DNA of 64,000 nucleotides, taken from positions 93,202 through 157,201 of the forward strand of contig JADBKP010000009.1 in NCBI GenBank assembly GCA_014896315.1, read 5' to 3'. Of the stretch, positions 7,799-17,629 are shown in pieces. Positions within the stretch are counted from its first letter, which is position 1, and each line of letters opens with the position of its first letter. The notes below the pieces were generated by a model. That model ran no database searches and was not told the DNA's origin. It saw nothing but the letters and a program-made list of their open reading frames with translations. The DNA is from Limnochordales bacterium (GTDB lineage Bacteria > Bacillota > Limnochordia > Limnochordales > DUMU01). The position numbers and the translations under genes are program-made.

Positions 7799-9087
7799 GT
7801 GGAGGCAAACGGCGAGATCAGATACGACGGTGTGGATCTAAGAGACTATGACGACAGGAGTGTGTACCAACGAGCGTCGGCTGTATTCCAGGACTACGTG
7901 AAGTATCACTTGACCCTTAGGGAGAACATTGGCTTCGGTGGCGTGGGCGAAATCCATGATGATGGCCGTATCATGCAGGCCATAGAAGAAGTAGAGCTGG
8001 CAAACGTGGTGGCCAAGGTCCCGCAGGGTCTCGATTCACAGCTTGGCAGGGAATTCGGGGGAGCCGAGCTCTCCGGAGGAGAATGGCAAAAAGTGGCCAT
8101 AGCCAGAGACATCATCAACAAAGGTGACGTGGTGGTGTTGGATGAACCCACCGCCTCACCGGCGACCTTATTGCCTTCGTGGGCTACCTGCCGCGCGCAT
8201 ACGCCTCGCTCCGCCTGGTCCTCAGTACCCACGTCGAATTCGAGAGAATAAAAGCAGCCGTGCAAACCATAGATGAACTGCTTTCCTTGCCACAGGAAGC
8301 CCTGTGGTTTGGGAACCTCCCGGTGCCGGCCACGGCCAACAAGCAGACGCGGACACCGGCCGTGGAATTCCGCCACGTCTCCTTTGGCTACGGGAGGGAT
8401 GGTTTCCACCTGGACGACGTCACGTTCACCGTTGAACGGGGGGAATTCCTCGGTATTGTTGGGCCGAGTGGTGCCGGGAAGAGTACGATCTTTGATCTTC
8501 TCCTCGGCTTCTACGTTCCTGCTTCCGGCAGTATCCTGGTGGGCGGGGTGGATATCCGCTCACTATCCCTGGAGGAGTTGCAGCAACAGTTTGCGTTCAT
8601 ACCGCAAGACCATCACATCTGGCGAAACTCGCTGGCCTTCAACCTAACCTACCCGCAGCAGGATGTTCACGAGGAGCGAGTATGGCAAGCAGTCAAGAAT
8701 GCCCAGCTGGAAGAGCTGGTGGCATCACTTCCCCGGGGTTTATATACCGAATTGGGTGAACGGGGTGCGAACCTGTCGGGTGGCGAGTGCCAAAGGATTG
8801 CTAGCGCCCGGGCGCTGATACGGCAAGCGCCGATCCTGCTAATGGATGAGGCCACGGCCTCTCTCGACGCCTTGACCGAGCTCCGGCTGCGGAAAGCCCT
8901 AAAAGCTGCAGCGGCCGGCCGGACTTTGATCGTTATAGCCCATCGCCTGGCGACCGTGATGGACGCCGACAGGATTCTTGTGCTGCAGGCGGGACGTGTG
9001 GTCGAATACGGTTCACCGGCTGAACTCTTGCGCCGGTAGGGCCTTTTCTACCAGCTGTATCAGGCTCAGAAGCTGAAAGAGGCGTGA
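7799..9087 (+). pseudogene. Collapsed ABC exporter pseudogene (remnants of two tandem ABC genes)
   Basis: Bases 7799 to about 8155 encode the middle of a nucleotide-binding domain: AVFQDYVKY, the signature ELSGGEWQK and Walker B VVVLDEPTA, but no Walker A. In a different frame the sequence then continues from about 8165 as the last transmembrane helix and complete nucleotide-binding domain of a second ABC exporter (Walker A GPSGAGKST, signature LSGGECQR, Walker B ILLMDEATA). An in-frame TAG at 9037-9039 interrupts the normal C-terminus, which resumes as GLFYQLYQAQKLKEA up to TGA at 9085-9087. The simplest reading is a deletion that joined two neighbouring ABC genes like those at 9736-13610, followed by decay. 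Confidence 0.8.
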
Positions 9088-9185
9088 TCGGGACGTGAAA
9101 GTAAAGCCGGCTTGTGCTATGAGGCGCGAACCAGCTCCGCCAGACCGGAACTCCTACCGCCGGGCCGTGCCATAGCTATGCCCAG

Positions 9186-9475
9186 GGGGTGAGTAAGGTG
9201 GGTGAAAAAACTACCCGGCCCAGCCGGATGATTGGGTGAAAAAACTACCCACCTACCGTGGATGACAGTTGGGCTTGAGGTCTATCGGAGAGCATCGCAA
9301 CCCGTGCAAGCGCTGTAGCTGGGCGTTAGCATGCAGCCTTGCCGCACCGCCCCGACGACGGTTCACCTCGAACCCGCTTCAGCATGCGTGGGAACGTTCC
9401 CACCACTGGGGTGGGTAACTTTTCGACCCAGCCAACGCCACCGGGTGGGTGAAAAAAACACCTACCCCCGCACCG
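9186..9475. repeat. Non-coding element, copy B (homologous to 7200-7480)
   Basis: Second copy of the element: ACTACCCGG at 9210, GGGTGAAAAAA at 9234, CGCAACCCGTGCAAGCGCT at 9296 and TGGGAACGTTCCCA at 9389. Hairpins of the type GGGTgaaaaaactACCC occur at 9200-9215 and 9234-9250. The gap 9088-9735 otherwise shows no gene. It precedes the intact ABC exporter pair. Confidence 0.6.
9388..9403. promoter_or_regulatory. Palindrome GTGGGAACGTTCCCAC, operator candidate
   Basis: A perfect 16-bp palindrome in element copy B, matching the core of the site at 7411-7428. It lies about 330 bp upstream of the ABC exporter gene at 9736. Confidence 0.4.
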
Positions 9476-9735
9476 TCCGCCTGCCCGCCAGCCAGTGTTA
9501 ACCAGGCCCGGCCGCGACAGTCGGGCGAGGGAAGAAGGGGAGGCATTGTTGCCTGGATCGATGGTGCCGTACAGGCAGCGTTTTCCCCACGCTTCTAGCC
9601 CATGCATGGAGGAATCCGGCGCGCAAGAGCGAAGAGGCAGACAAGGCGAAAGTGACGCTGGCTCCTCTTGATACTCATAATGCTCACAACCCGGTTGCCC
9701 CCAGTTCTCTGCTGTGCTGATGGGAGTGAAGGCTC

Positions 9736-11637
9736 ATGCAGCCGGCCGGCCGCCGGCCATTCGTGGACCTTCTCTGGTTCGTGGGTGTAGCAATCCGAGC
9801 TGCACCGCTCCCCACCACATTGTGGGCTGCCGCCGCACTGGCCATGGGAGGATTTGTGCCCATCCAGCTCTTCCTGACGAAAAGGCTGGTGGACGAGCTG
9901 GCAGTTAGGGTAAGTGGGCGAGGGGAGGCAACTCCCTGGCTCTGGTTATCTCTCCTTGTAGCGATTCTGGTTCTGCAAGAATTGGTTTCGGCATTTTCAC
10001 AATTGGTCCAGGTGTTGGCCCGCGAACAGATCGGACCCAAGCTGCAAGAACAGGTAATGGCGACTACCGCCGGTCTCGACCTGGCTACTTTCGAAAACCA
10101 GGCGTATTACGACCAGATTAACCGTGTCCTTTCCGATACCGAAAGCCGCGCCCCGGCCACGATAGCCAATGTGGTTCAATTGATTAGGACGTTACCGGCC
10201 CTGGGCGGTTACACTGTGGTGCTGGCCACGTTGTCCCCGGCGCTCTTTGCTATCATCCTTGCCGGCATGGTGCCCACCCTCCTCGATGCTGTGGCCAGCG
10301 GGCAGAGGGCATGGAGTCTCTTCTCCGAGCAGACCCGGGATCGTCGCCTTGCCGAGTTCTATGCGGAGATGCTGACGGATCGCCGGTACGCCAAAGAGGT
10401 ACGTATCTACGGACTCGCCCCTTACGCCTTGGGCAAGTGGTCCACCCTTTTCTGGAAAAACAGCAATGCCCAAAGGAGACTGGCTCTGCGGCTACTCTTG
10501 CGCCAGCGGGTCACCATCCTGGTGGACGCTGCTGCCAGCATGCTGGGGTTGTGGTGGGTGGTAACGGCGGGATTGGCCAAAGCCACGGCAGGATCGTACG
10601 CCGTGCTCTTTCAGTCTGTCACCGGACTGTCGGGCGCGGCGCTCGGGCTTGTGTATGCCGTGAAGAACCTGAGCACTCAAGCAGGATTCGCAGCCGAATT
10701 CAGGTCTTTCCTGCGGCAGCCACTCCTCTACGACAGCATGCCCGTCTCCACTAGCAACGTCTCAATCGTCTCAACTCCCAAAGACTCCCTCCCCGAGGTT
10801 GCGCGCTTCCCGGGGCGGGGCAGCGACGACGCAAGCGGTTGGTACGGGCAGCGCAACTCGCACGGGCGCAGCTTCCCCACGCCGCTGACGCAGGAGATCC
10901 GCGCCGAAGACCTCTGGTTCACCTATCCGGGGGCCGACCGCCCGGCCATCGCAGGAGTCAGCTTCACTATCAGAGCCGGGGAGACCGTGGCGCTGGTAGG
11001 CGAGAACGGGGCCGGCAAAACCACCCTGGTCAAGCTGCTCCTTGGCCTCTACCGGCCGGACCGCGGCCGTATCCTCTTTGACGGTGTTCCGGCAGATGAG
11101 ATCGATCCCCGGTCCCGTTTTGCCGCCATGTCCGCGATCTTCCAGGACTTCTTGCGCTACGCTCTCACTTTCCGCGAAAACCTCGCCGCCAGCAACCTTG
11201 GGGCGCTGCGGGACGACGCCCGCTTGCAGGGGGCGGTCAGTGCTGCCGGTCTTGATGATCTGCTCGCCCGGCTGCCGCAGGGGCTCGACACGCTGCTTGG
11301 GCCGGAGGTGGGCGGAGTAGATCTCTCCGGCGGAGAATGGCAGCGGGTGGCCCTGGCCCGTTCCCTCTTGCGTGAGGCCCAGGTGCTCATCCTCGACGAA
11401 CCGACGGCGGCGCTCGATCCCTTGGCGGAACTCGCGCTCTTCGAACGCTTTGCGGAGCTCGCTCGCGGCCGGGCTACCTTACTCATCTCCCACCGGCTCG
11501 GCATGGCCCGGCTGGCGAACCGCATTCTGGTCCTGGAGGGCGGCCGTCTTGTAGAGGAAGGTTCCCACTCCGACCTGGTCCGCCGGGGCGGCCGCTATGC
11601 TCAACTCTTTGCTGCGCAGGCGAGGTGGTACGTATGA
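9736..11637 (+). CDS. ABC exporter, transmembrane plus ATP-binding half-transporter
   Basis: 633 residues. An N-terminal membrane domain (residues about 15-330, including LWAAAALAMGGFVPIQLFL and YTVVLATLSPALFAIILAGM) is followed by a 45-residue low-complexity linker and an ATP-binding domain. The latter has Walker A GENGAGKTT, the Q-loop AIFQDFLRYALTFREN, signature LSGGEWQ, Walker B VLILDEPTA and the switch His in ISHR. The class exports peptides, lipids or drugs across the cell membrane. The gene overlaps the next ABC gene by ATGA, so the two probably form a heterodimer. The substrate is unknown. Confidence 0.88.
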   Translation: MQPAGRRPFVDLLWFVGVAIRAAPLPTTLWAAAALAMGGFVPIQLFLTKRLVDELAVRVSGRGEATPWLWLSLLVAILVLQELVSAFSQLVQVLAREQIGPKLQEQVMATTAGLDLATFENQAYYDQINRVLSDTESRAPATIANVVQLIRTLPALGGYTVVLATLSPALFAIILAGMVPTLLDAVASGQRAWSLFSEQTRDRRLAEFYAEMLTDRRYAKEVRIYGLAPYALGKWSTLFWKNSNAQRRLALRLLLRQRVTILVDAAASMLGLWWVVTAGLAKATAGSYAVLFQSVTGLSGAALGLVYAVKNLSTQAGFAAEFRSFLRQPLLYDSMPVSTSNVSIVSTPKDSLPEVARFPGRGSDDASGWYGQRNSHGRSFPTPLTQEIRAEDLWFTYPGADRPAIAGVSFTIRAGETVALVGENGAGKTTLVKLLLGLYRPDRGRILFDGVPADEIDPRSRFAAMSAIFQDFLRYALTFRENLAASNLGALRDDARLQGAVSAAGLDDLLARLPQGLDTLLGPEVGGVDLSGGEWQRVALARSLLREAQVLILDEPTAALDPLAELALFERFAELARGRATLLISHRLGMARLANRILVLEGGRLVEEGSHSDLVRRGGRYAQLFAAQARWYV

Positions 11638-13610
11638 GTTCACAGCCGACCGCCCTGGGCCGGGCGCCGGTCGTTCCCGCCAGGCGCTCCCAGCTTGCCT
11701 TGTGGCGAGACATTCTGGGCTTGCTGAAAGAGTTCTGGCTGGCCCACCCCATAGCATCCACGACGCTAGTCCTGCTCGAGCTGGTAGGTAACGCCCGCAC
11801 CGGCATTTACGTGATCTCCACGGGCCGCCTCGTGGATGCGCTCACCAGCCCTGCAGGAATGGCGGATGGCCGACCGGTGCTCTTTTGGCTGCTCCTCTTT
11901 CTTCTGGCCCGGGCTGTGGAAGAGTTCTACTGGGTACTGCATCCGACTCTTTTTGCCTATCTACGCGACCACGGTACTTACCGTATCCAAGAGAAAGTGT
12001 TGCGTCGGGCGGCATCCGCACCCCTCGTTCGCTTCGACGATTCGACGTTCTTTGATGGGCTGCAGCGAGCCAATGCCGGAATGGGCGAGCGACTCGTGGG
12101 CCTTGTCGACAGCATTCTGGGGAACTTGCAGGGCTTTCTCATGCTTGCGTCGGTCAGCGTCTCGCTGTATGTGGTTCACCCGCTGCTCCTTCCGCTCCTG
12201 ATGGCCGGGATCCTCCCGGGGATCTGGCTGCACGCCCGGGTAGCTACGGCCCTGTACGAGTTCCAGCGGTCTCAGACAACCAGTGACCGCATTCGCAGCT
12301 ACTTGCAGCGGCTGCTCACCGGGAGGACTGCGGCGTCCGAGTTGCGCCTCTTTGGGCTTCACAACTACTTTCTCGGCTACTGGCGAGAACTCCGAGCTGC
12401 CCGCCGGCGGGGGCTCCTGGCCGCCGAGACCCGGCGGGCTGTGCACAACAGCGCGGCTGGGCTTTTCTCCACCGCGGCCTACGGCGGCGGACTCCTCCTT
12501 GTGGCTTTCCTCATCCTGCGCGGCCGGCTTTCGGTGGGGGATTACGTCGCGGTGACGACGGGGGCGCTCTGGTTCCAGGGAATGCTGAGGGGCTCCATAG
12601 TCGCCGTCCGGTCGCTGGCTGAAGAAGCCCAGTTCCTCGGCGATCTTTTCGAGTTTCTGCGGATGGCCGGGGTGGATGGGGCGCCGGCCACGGGTGTCGC
12701 TGCGGATGTGGCGTCGGGCGCGCTTGTAGGTGCGCCTACAGGTACGCCTGCGGATGTGCCGGCGGGTGTGGCTGTCGACGGGCCGGAAGAGTGGTGGCGC
12801 TGGACAACGGGCGGTCAAGCGGCAGCCGTCGCTGCGTCTCCGGGCGGCAGTGCCCGCGGGTTCAGCATCGCGGCCGAACGAATCTCTTTCAGCTACCCCG
12901 GAAGTGAAGTGCCGGTAATCCGTGATGTGACGCTGCACATCAATGCTGGTGAACGGATAGCCATCGTGGGCGAAAACGGCGCCGGAAAGACAACCCTGGT
13001 GAAGCTGCTTATTGGGCTCTATCAGCCGCAGGCCGGTCGGGTGATCGTGAACGGTTCAGAACTCACCCCGGAGTACGCGGCCGGGGTGGTCCAGCCGCGG
13101 GTGGCAGTGGTCTTTCAAGATTATGCTACCTATCCGCTGACGGCACGGGAGAACATCGGCTTTGGCGATCTCTCCCGGCTGTGGGATGAGACGGCTCTCG
13201 CTGCGGCTGCGGAGCGGGCCGGAATCAAGGAGTTCATAGAACGTCTGCCACAGCGATACGACACCTACCTGGGCCGCCAGTTTGGCGACACGGACCTGTC
13301 AGGCGGCCAGTGGCAGAAGATTGCGCTCGCCCGGGCGTTCCTGCGTGATGCTGACCTGGTCGTACTCGACGAGCCAACCGCAGCCATGGATCCTCTGGCC
13401 GAACTCGCCCTCTTTGAACGGTTCATTGAGCTTGTTCAGGGTCGCACGGCGATCATGATCTCCCACCGGTTGGGTGCGGCGCGGCTCGCCGACCGTATCT
13501 TCGTCATGCGGGACGGCAGGGTTGTCGAAGAGGGCACTCACCATGCCCTGATGGCGCGAGACGGCGAGTACGCGAGGCTCTTCCGAGCCCAGGCGCAGTG
13601 GTATCAGTGA
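11634..13610 (+). CDS. ABC exporter, second half-transporter of the pair
   Basis: 658 residues from the ATG in the ATGA overlap, which has a GCGAGGTGG ribosome site; a GTG at 11625 is possible. The layout matches its partner: a membrane domain to about residue 330, a long Ala/Gly/Val/Pro linker (about residues 345-400, encoded by imperfect GGTGTGGCTG-type repeats), and an ATP-binding domain with GENGAGKTT, VVFQDYATYPLTARENIG, LSGGQWQK, VVLDEPTA and ISHR. Both composite ATP sites look intact. The two proteins are similar enough to suggest an old tandem duplication, and the remnant at 7799-9087 seems to be a third and fourth copy. Confidence 0.88.
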   Translation: MSSQPTALGRAPVVPARRSQLALWRDILGLLKEFWLAHPIASTTLVLLELVGNARTGIYVISTGRLVDALTSPAGMADGRPVLFWLLLFLLARAVEEFYWVLHPTLFAYLRDHGTYRIQEKVLRRAASAPLVRFDDSTFFDGLQRANAGMGERLVGLVDSILGNLQGFLMLASVSVSLYVVHPLLLPLLMAGILPGIWLHARVATALYEFQRSQTTSDRIRSYLQRLLTGRTAASELRLFGLHNYFLGYWRELRAARRRGLLAAETRRAVHNSAAGLFSTAAYGGGLLLVAFLILRGRLSVGDYVAVTTGALWFQGMLRGSIVAVRSLAEEAQFLGDLFEFLRMAGVDGAPATGVAADVASGALVGAPTGTPADVPAGVAVDGPEEWWRWTTGGQAAAVAASPGGSARGFSIAAERISFSYPGSEVPVIRDVTLHINAGERIAIVGENGAGKTTLVKLLIGLYQPQAGRVIVNGSELTPEYAAGVVQPRVAVVFQDYATYPLTARENIGFGDLSRLWDETALAAAAERAGIKEFIERLPQRYDTYLGRQFGDTDLSGGQWQKIALARAFLRDADLVVLDEPTAAMDPLAELALFERFIELVQGRTAIMISHRLGAARLADRIFVMRDGRVVEEGTHHALMARDGEYARLFRAQAQWYQ

Positions 13611-13639
13611 TGGGGACACGGTAAGGGGGAGCGCCTCCG

Positions 13640-14628
13640 ATGCAGAACTCGCTTCGCCAATGGCTGGAAGAGCTCGGTCGTCACCAGTACCGCAACCCGG
13701 CGGGCCGCTTCAAGACCTATGGTGAACTGCTTGCTGCCTTCCCCTCCGAACCCGCCTACCTCAGCGAATACTGCCGGGCAGCGTATCAGTGCGGGCGGCT
13801 CGAGGAGCTGGACAATACCGTTGGACGCTACCTGCCGACCCCCCAGCTCAGATCAGTGGCGATGGTGCCCGTGCCGGCGTAATCCTCTATCTGCACCCAA
13901 GCTTGATGCAGACACTCACGGACCAGCAGGTTGAGAGCCTTCTGGAGCGCCTTGTTGCTGCCCGTCGCCGCTTTGAACACGTGGTAGGGCAGCCGTTCAC
14001 TGCTGCCAGCCGCATCTACCTGTATCCCGAGCGCCAGAGCGGCGAAGAGACGGTGGGCAGAAGCCGGTTTGGCTGTGCCAACACTGAACTCGGCGAAATC
14101 CATGATACCCCTGACGGTGAACTCCTTCCTGAGATTCTCTTCACCGTCGACGGAGGATGGCCCGATTACCACCCGGAGCTGTACGCGGGTCTTTGCTGTT
14201 GGGCCAAGGCCGACGCCGGTGCTTTGCGGACAAGCCGTGAGCATCCGCAACATGGCCCGGCGTGCCTTGCCACACGGCTGCCCGACCTGCTCGTAGGGTG
14301 GCATGCGGGTGGAAGGTACAGCGAGCAGTTCAGCTGGGAGATCGCCTCGCTGCTGCAGTTTCTAATCGAGACGAAAGGCTGGTCAGCCATCATTGATTGG
14401 ATGCGAGAAAAGGAGTTGATCGATTCCTTCGAGCGCCACTTCGGCCTGACCTGGTCACAAGCGGAGACCGCCTGGCGGAAGTGGCGTGCCTTGCGAGAAC
14501 GGCAGGCGCGGCGGGGTGAGGAGGCGCAGCCGAGTGGGATTCCGGCAGCTCGCGAGGCGGCGGCCTTCTGGGAGGCAGTTCGCACCTTGTCCCGCAGGCA
14601 GTTGCGAGGGTGGGCAACAATCTGGTGA
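13640..14628 (+). pseudogene. Frameshifted hypothetical protein, peptidase-MA-like architecture
   Basis: Two frames that belong together. The first (from ATG 13640, with GGGGG 9-13 nt upstream) runs MQNSLRQWLEELGRHQYRNP to TVGRYLPTP and hits a stop at 13880. The second continues AQISGDGARAGVILYLHPS to 14628. Adding one C to the C6 run near 13840 restores one reading frame of about 330 residues. The C-terminal part (SWEIASLLQFLIETKGWSAIIDWM, then FERHFGLTWSQAETAWRKW) resembles the end of gluzincin/peptidase-MA proteins, but no HExxH is present, so activity is doubtful even if repaired. It follows the ABC genes by 29 bp. Confidence 0.55.
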
Positions 14629-15494
14629 CACAGCATTACGTCCTGAAGGCACAGGAGACACCCGAGACCCCCTGGGGTATCTGCCGACTCAGGTGGGTGA
14701 GGACGCCGGCAGGTGGGCGCATTGCCGGGCTTACCTGCTACGCTACCGACCCGAGCGCCTGGAGGCGGCGAACGGCGGCCTGGTATTCCCCCAACCGTCC
14801 CTGGCCGGGGGCTAAGTTCCGCCGCCACGTCCTCGAATTGGCTGCCGACCGTGGCCTCACCAGTCCGGTCATCTGCGAACTGGGCATCGGTTCAGGCCGC
14901 GTCGTCCGCAGCTTTATCGAGGCTGGCGATCGGTACATAGGCATTGATAATGACCCCGTCATGATCGATGAACTGATCTCCTCATTGGGCGGCCAGTGTC
15001 CACCCAATCTTCAGCTGGTCAAAAGCGATATCAAGCAAGGCATCCCGCTGCCCGACAACTCGGTGGACATCATTATCGAGATCCAGGTGTTCTCGTCGTT
15101 TGACCCGGACATTGCCCGGGAATGTGCCCGGATTCTGCGCCCGGGGGGTTCGTCCTTGCCCGGTTCAGCGGTAATCAGGAAAGGCATGTGGGGGACGGCG
15201 ACCCACCTTCGTGGCAGCAAGTTTACGACTATGATGCCTGGATTCACCGCAAATTCAATGTCTACATGACTCGTGGCAGAGAGACCTGGCCGAAAGAGCC
15301 CGCGTTCCAAAACCCGCGGCCCGCCGCCCTGGTGGTCCGAGCGCGCCCGCCTGCTCGACGCGGAGGCGGAACGCCTCGGCATCACGCTCACCGACAGTGT
15401 ATTACGGGAGCGGTGGGTCACCGGTGAACTATGGGAGGCCAGCACCCTCAAACGCTGGGCCGCACTGGCAGGTGGTAGCTGTCCTCAGTCATAG
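14610..15494 (+). pseudogene. Frameshifted SAM-dependent methyltransferase
   Basis: From GTG 14610 the protein has a class I methyltransferase core: VICELGIGSGRVVRSFIEAG (motif I), YIGIDNDPVMIDEL (acidic loop) and DIIIEIQVFSSFD before ECARILRPGG. Directly after RPGG the frame is lost at a G6 run (about 15145). One extra G restores FVLARFSGNQERHVGDGDPPSWQQVYDYDAWIHRKFNVY. A second shift near 15303-15320 leads to the tail PPWWSERARLLDAEAERLGITL, which ends at 15494. It overlaps the upstream gene by 19 bases. The substrate is unknown. Confidence 0.7.
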
Positions 15495-15839
15495 GGCAGC
15501 CTCTCCACCGGCATCGCCTTCACGGTCCTTGGCGATCATCCTGGCCTCTTCGAGCACGGTCAGATGGTGGTATAGTTGGCCGCCGACGAGGCCGGTGCGA
15601 AGGGTGAGCTCGCTGCTAGACAGAGGTGCCTTGAACAATTCCTTCAGAATCTTGATGCGCTTGGGGCTGACGAAGGGCTCCAGTGTTGTGGCGACCTGTT
15701 CTTCGGAAATCGCTGCGGCTGCGGCTCCCGGGTTTCCGCTGTTGTCCACAACCTGGAAGTCGCTCATCCAGGGGAGGGACTTACCGTTGGGCAGCCGAAA
15801 ACGCCCGATAGCGGTGGATTGAACTGGATAGTTGTTCAT
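15489..15839 (-). CDS. Winged-helix (ArsR-like) regulator, probably truncated
   Basis: 116 residues. VSPKRIKILKELFKAPLSSSELTLRTGLVGGQLYHHLTVLEEARMI is a clear winged-helix DNA-binding domain of the kind with a G-Q-L-Y-H-H-L recognition helix. Coding similarity seems to continue upstream of the ATG (EPLNAIDAEFVAR in frame until a stop), while the C-terminus ends abruptly after the wing. The gene may therefore be a fragment. It overlaps the end of the methyltransferase gene by six bases and could regulate the solute-binding protein that starts at 16011 on the other strand. Confidence 0.5.
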   Translation of the reverse strand: MNNYPVQSTAIGRFRLPNGKSLPWMSDFQVVDNSGNPGAAAAAISEEQVATTLEPFVSPKRIKILKELFKAPLSSSELTLRTGLVGGQLYHHLTVLEEARMIAKDREGDAGGEAAL

Positions 15840-15959
15840 CCTGGCAACGAACTCCGCGTCGATCGCATTAAGTGGCTCTCATGCTGTCTGCATGAATTCC
15901 TCTTAACCGACAGGAAAATTCACAAAGGAAACCGCATCGCCGTGGCGAATGATCTTAGT

Positions 15960-15973
15960 TGGGAGCGTTCCCA
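15960..15973. promoter_or_regulatory. Operator candidate TGGGAGCGTTCCCA
   Basis: A near-palindrome that matches the 14-bp core TGGGAACGTTCCCA at 7413 and 9389 with one change. It sits 37 bp upstream of the sugar-binding protein start, a sensible place for a LacI-family operator. No LacI-type gene is visible in the window. Confidence 0.4.
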
Positions 15974-16010
15974 CGACGTTCCACGATGGCGCATGGAGGT
16001 GCACGAAGCC

Positions 16011-17393
16011 ATGAGGAAGTGCGTCGGAAGGAAAGGCGCTGTCGCTGGCTTGTTCGGCTCGGGCCTGGGATTGGCCCTCTCGCCAATGCTTGTTGCCTTG
16101 TCTCTGGCTGCCTTGACCATCGCTGGTGTCGCGGGTACCGTGGCCGCGGCAGCAACTGCCGCCGGTAGTGCTACTGGTTCTGGGCCTGCGGCCGGGCAGA
16201 TTGTCATCCGCATGTATTCCGGAATGGACTCGAGCCACACCGTCTTCGAGCAGTATCTGCGGATGTATGAAAAGCTCCACCCCAACGTGAAAATCGAGAA
16301 CCTTGGGTATGAATGGGACGTCAACAAACTGACTACGCTTTTCGTTGCCGGCAACGCGCCGGACATCATCCAGCACGGCACAGGGTACATCATGGACCTC
16401 TACCGTGAGGGGTTTATCGCCCCCGTACCGGCTGATTTCGCTGCCAGGCTAAAGGAAGCGTGGTACCCTGTGTTCGGGCTTGGCCTCACCTACGAGGGCA
16501 GGTTGATCGGGGTTCCGGCGGAGAACACGGTTAGCGGGCTCTGGTATAACAACGAGGTGCTGGCTGAAGCCGGAATAGCTTCGCCGCCGCGCAACTTCGA
16601 CGAACTGGAGAAAGTCGGGGCCAAGCTTGCCAGGTTCGCCGCTGACGGGCGTCTCCAACGGGCGGCGCTAGTGGAGCAGGGCGAGTGGTGGAGTTTCAAC
16701 CACTTCGGGTGGGTAGTGTTCAAGGCGCTGGGAGGTCGAGTCTTTGACCCGCAAGGCAAGCTTGTGCTGGATAGCAAGCCGCTTCGCGATCTGCTTGCGA
16801 TAGTGCCGCGCTGGATCGGTCCCAAGGGCTTTATGGGACAGGGTTGGAACGACCAGCTCGTCCGCTTCTTCAAAGGCGAGATCGCTATGGGCTTCGGCTA
16901 CCTTTGGTGGGCCCGCCAGATCCAGAACCATTACAAGGGTGACTACCTGAAGGCATTCGGAGTTGGGCTTTTCCCGCAGGGGCCAGGAGGAGAGTATGGG
17001 GCTCTCCACTATGCCCATGCTTACGCCGTCAACAAGTTTAGCAAGCATCAGGACGAGGCATGGAAACTGCTCGAATGGCTCCTCCTGCAGCCGGTGGAGG
17101 GCATCACCCCACTTGGGCACGCTCTTTGTCCCAACTCGTTGCCCGTGATCCAGGCCGACTTCCGTTCCCCCGTTTACGATGTGTACCGGCCCTGGATGGC
17201 AGGGTTCATCAGCAACCTGCAGTATGCCTGGACGGGCTCGCAGTTCCGGGTTTATGGGATTGATGCTGACAATGTCGATTTTGCCACCGCCATCTGGCAG
17301 GTGCGGGATGGCACGGCCAGCCCTGCGCAGGCGATAGAGGGCCTTGTTCAGAAGGTACAGAACAAGATCAACGAGTTCCAAGCGTCTAAGTAG
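16011..17393 (+). CDS. ABC-transporter extracellular solute-binding protein (family 1, sugar type)
   Basis: 460 residues from ATG 16011, which has GGAGGT 9 nt upstream. A long Ala-rich export signal (positive RKCVGRK start, hydrophobic core residues about 12-48) leads into a type 1 sugar-binding fold: VIRMYSGMDSSHTVFEQYLRMYEKLHPNVKIE, LFVAGNAPDIIQHG, GLIGVPAENTVSGLWYNNEVLAEAG, and an aromatic C-terminal lobe. It would capture a sugar outside the cell for an ABC importer. No permease genes lie nearby, so it is an orphan or works with a distant transporter. An operator-like palindrome lies just upstream. Confidence 0.85.
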   Translation: MRKCVGRKGAVAGLFGSGLGLALSPMLVALSLAALTIAGVAGTVAAAATAAGSATGSGPAAGQIVIRMYSGMDSSHTVFEQYLRMYEKLHPNVKIENLGYEWDVNKLTTLFVAGNAPDIIQHGTGYIMDLYREGFIAPVPADFAARLKEAWYPVFGLGLTYEGRLIGVPAENTVSGLWYNNEVLAEAGIASPPRNFDELEKVGAKLARFAADGRLQRAALVEQGEWWSFNHFGWVVFKALGGRVFDPQGKLVLDSKPLRDLLAIVPRWIGPKGFMGQGWNDQLVRFFKGEIAMGFGYLWWARQIQNHYKGDYLKAFGVGLFPQGPGGEYGALHYAHAYAVNKFSKHQDEAWKLLEWLLLQPVEGITPLGHALCPNSLPVIQADFRSPVYDVYRPWMAGFISNLQYAWTGSQFRVYGIDADNVDFATAIWQVRDGTASPAQAIEGLVQKVQNKINEFQASK

Positions 17394-17629
17394 CCCTTTC
17401 GTAACCGGATTACGTTTGGCCGGCCTCTGCTCCGGCCTGCGATGCGGCAAGCATTTCGCCCTGCCTCAACGCTGCCAGAACTGTGGCACGACAGGAACCA
17501 GGATCGATTGGGACTTGGCGTCCGCCCCCGTTCCAACCGGCGGCCGGAACAAAATCCGCCTGTCTGGCGAACGGTGGGCGGACGCTGCTCTAGACCGATG
17601 AGTTCGATGAGCCGCAGATCCAGGTAGTC

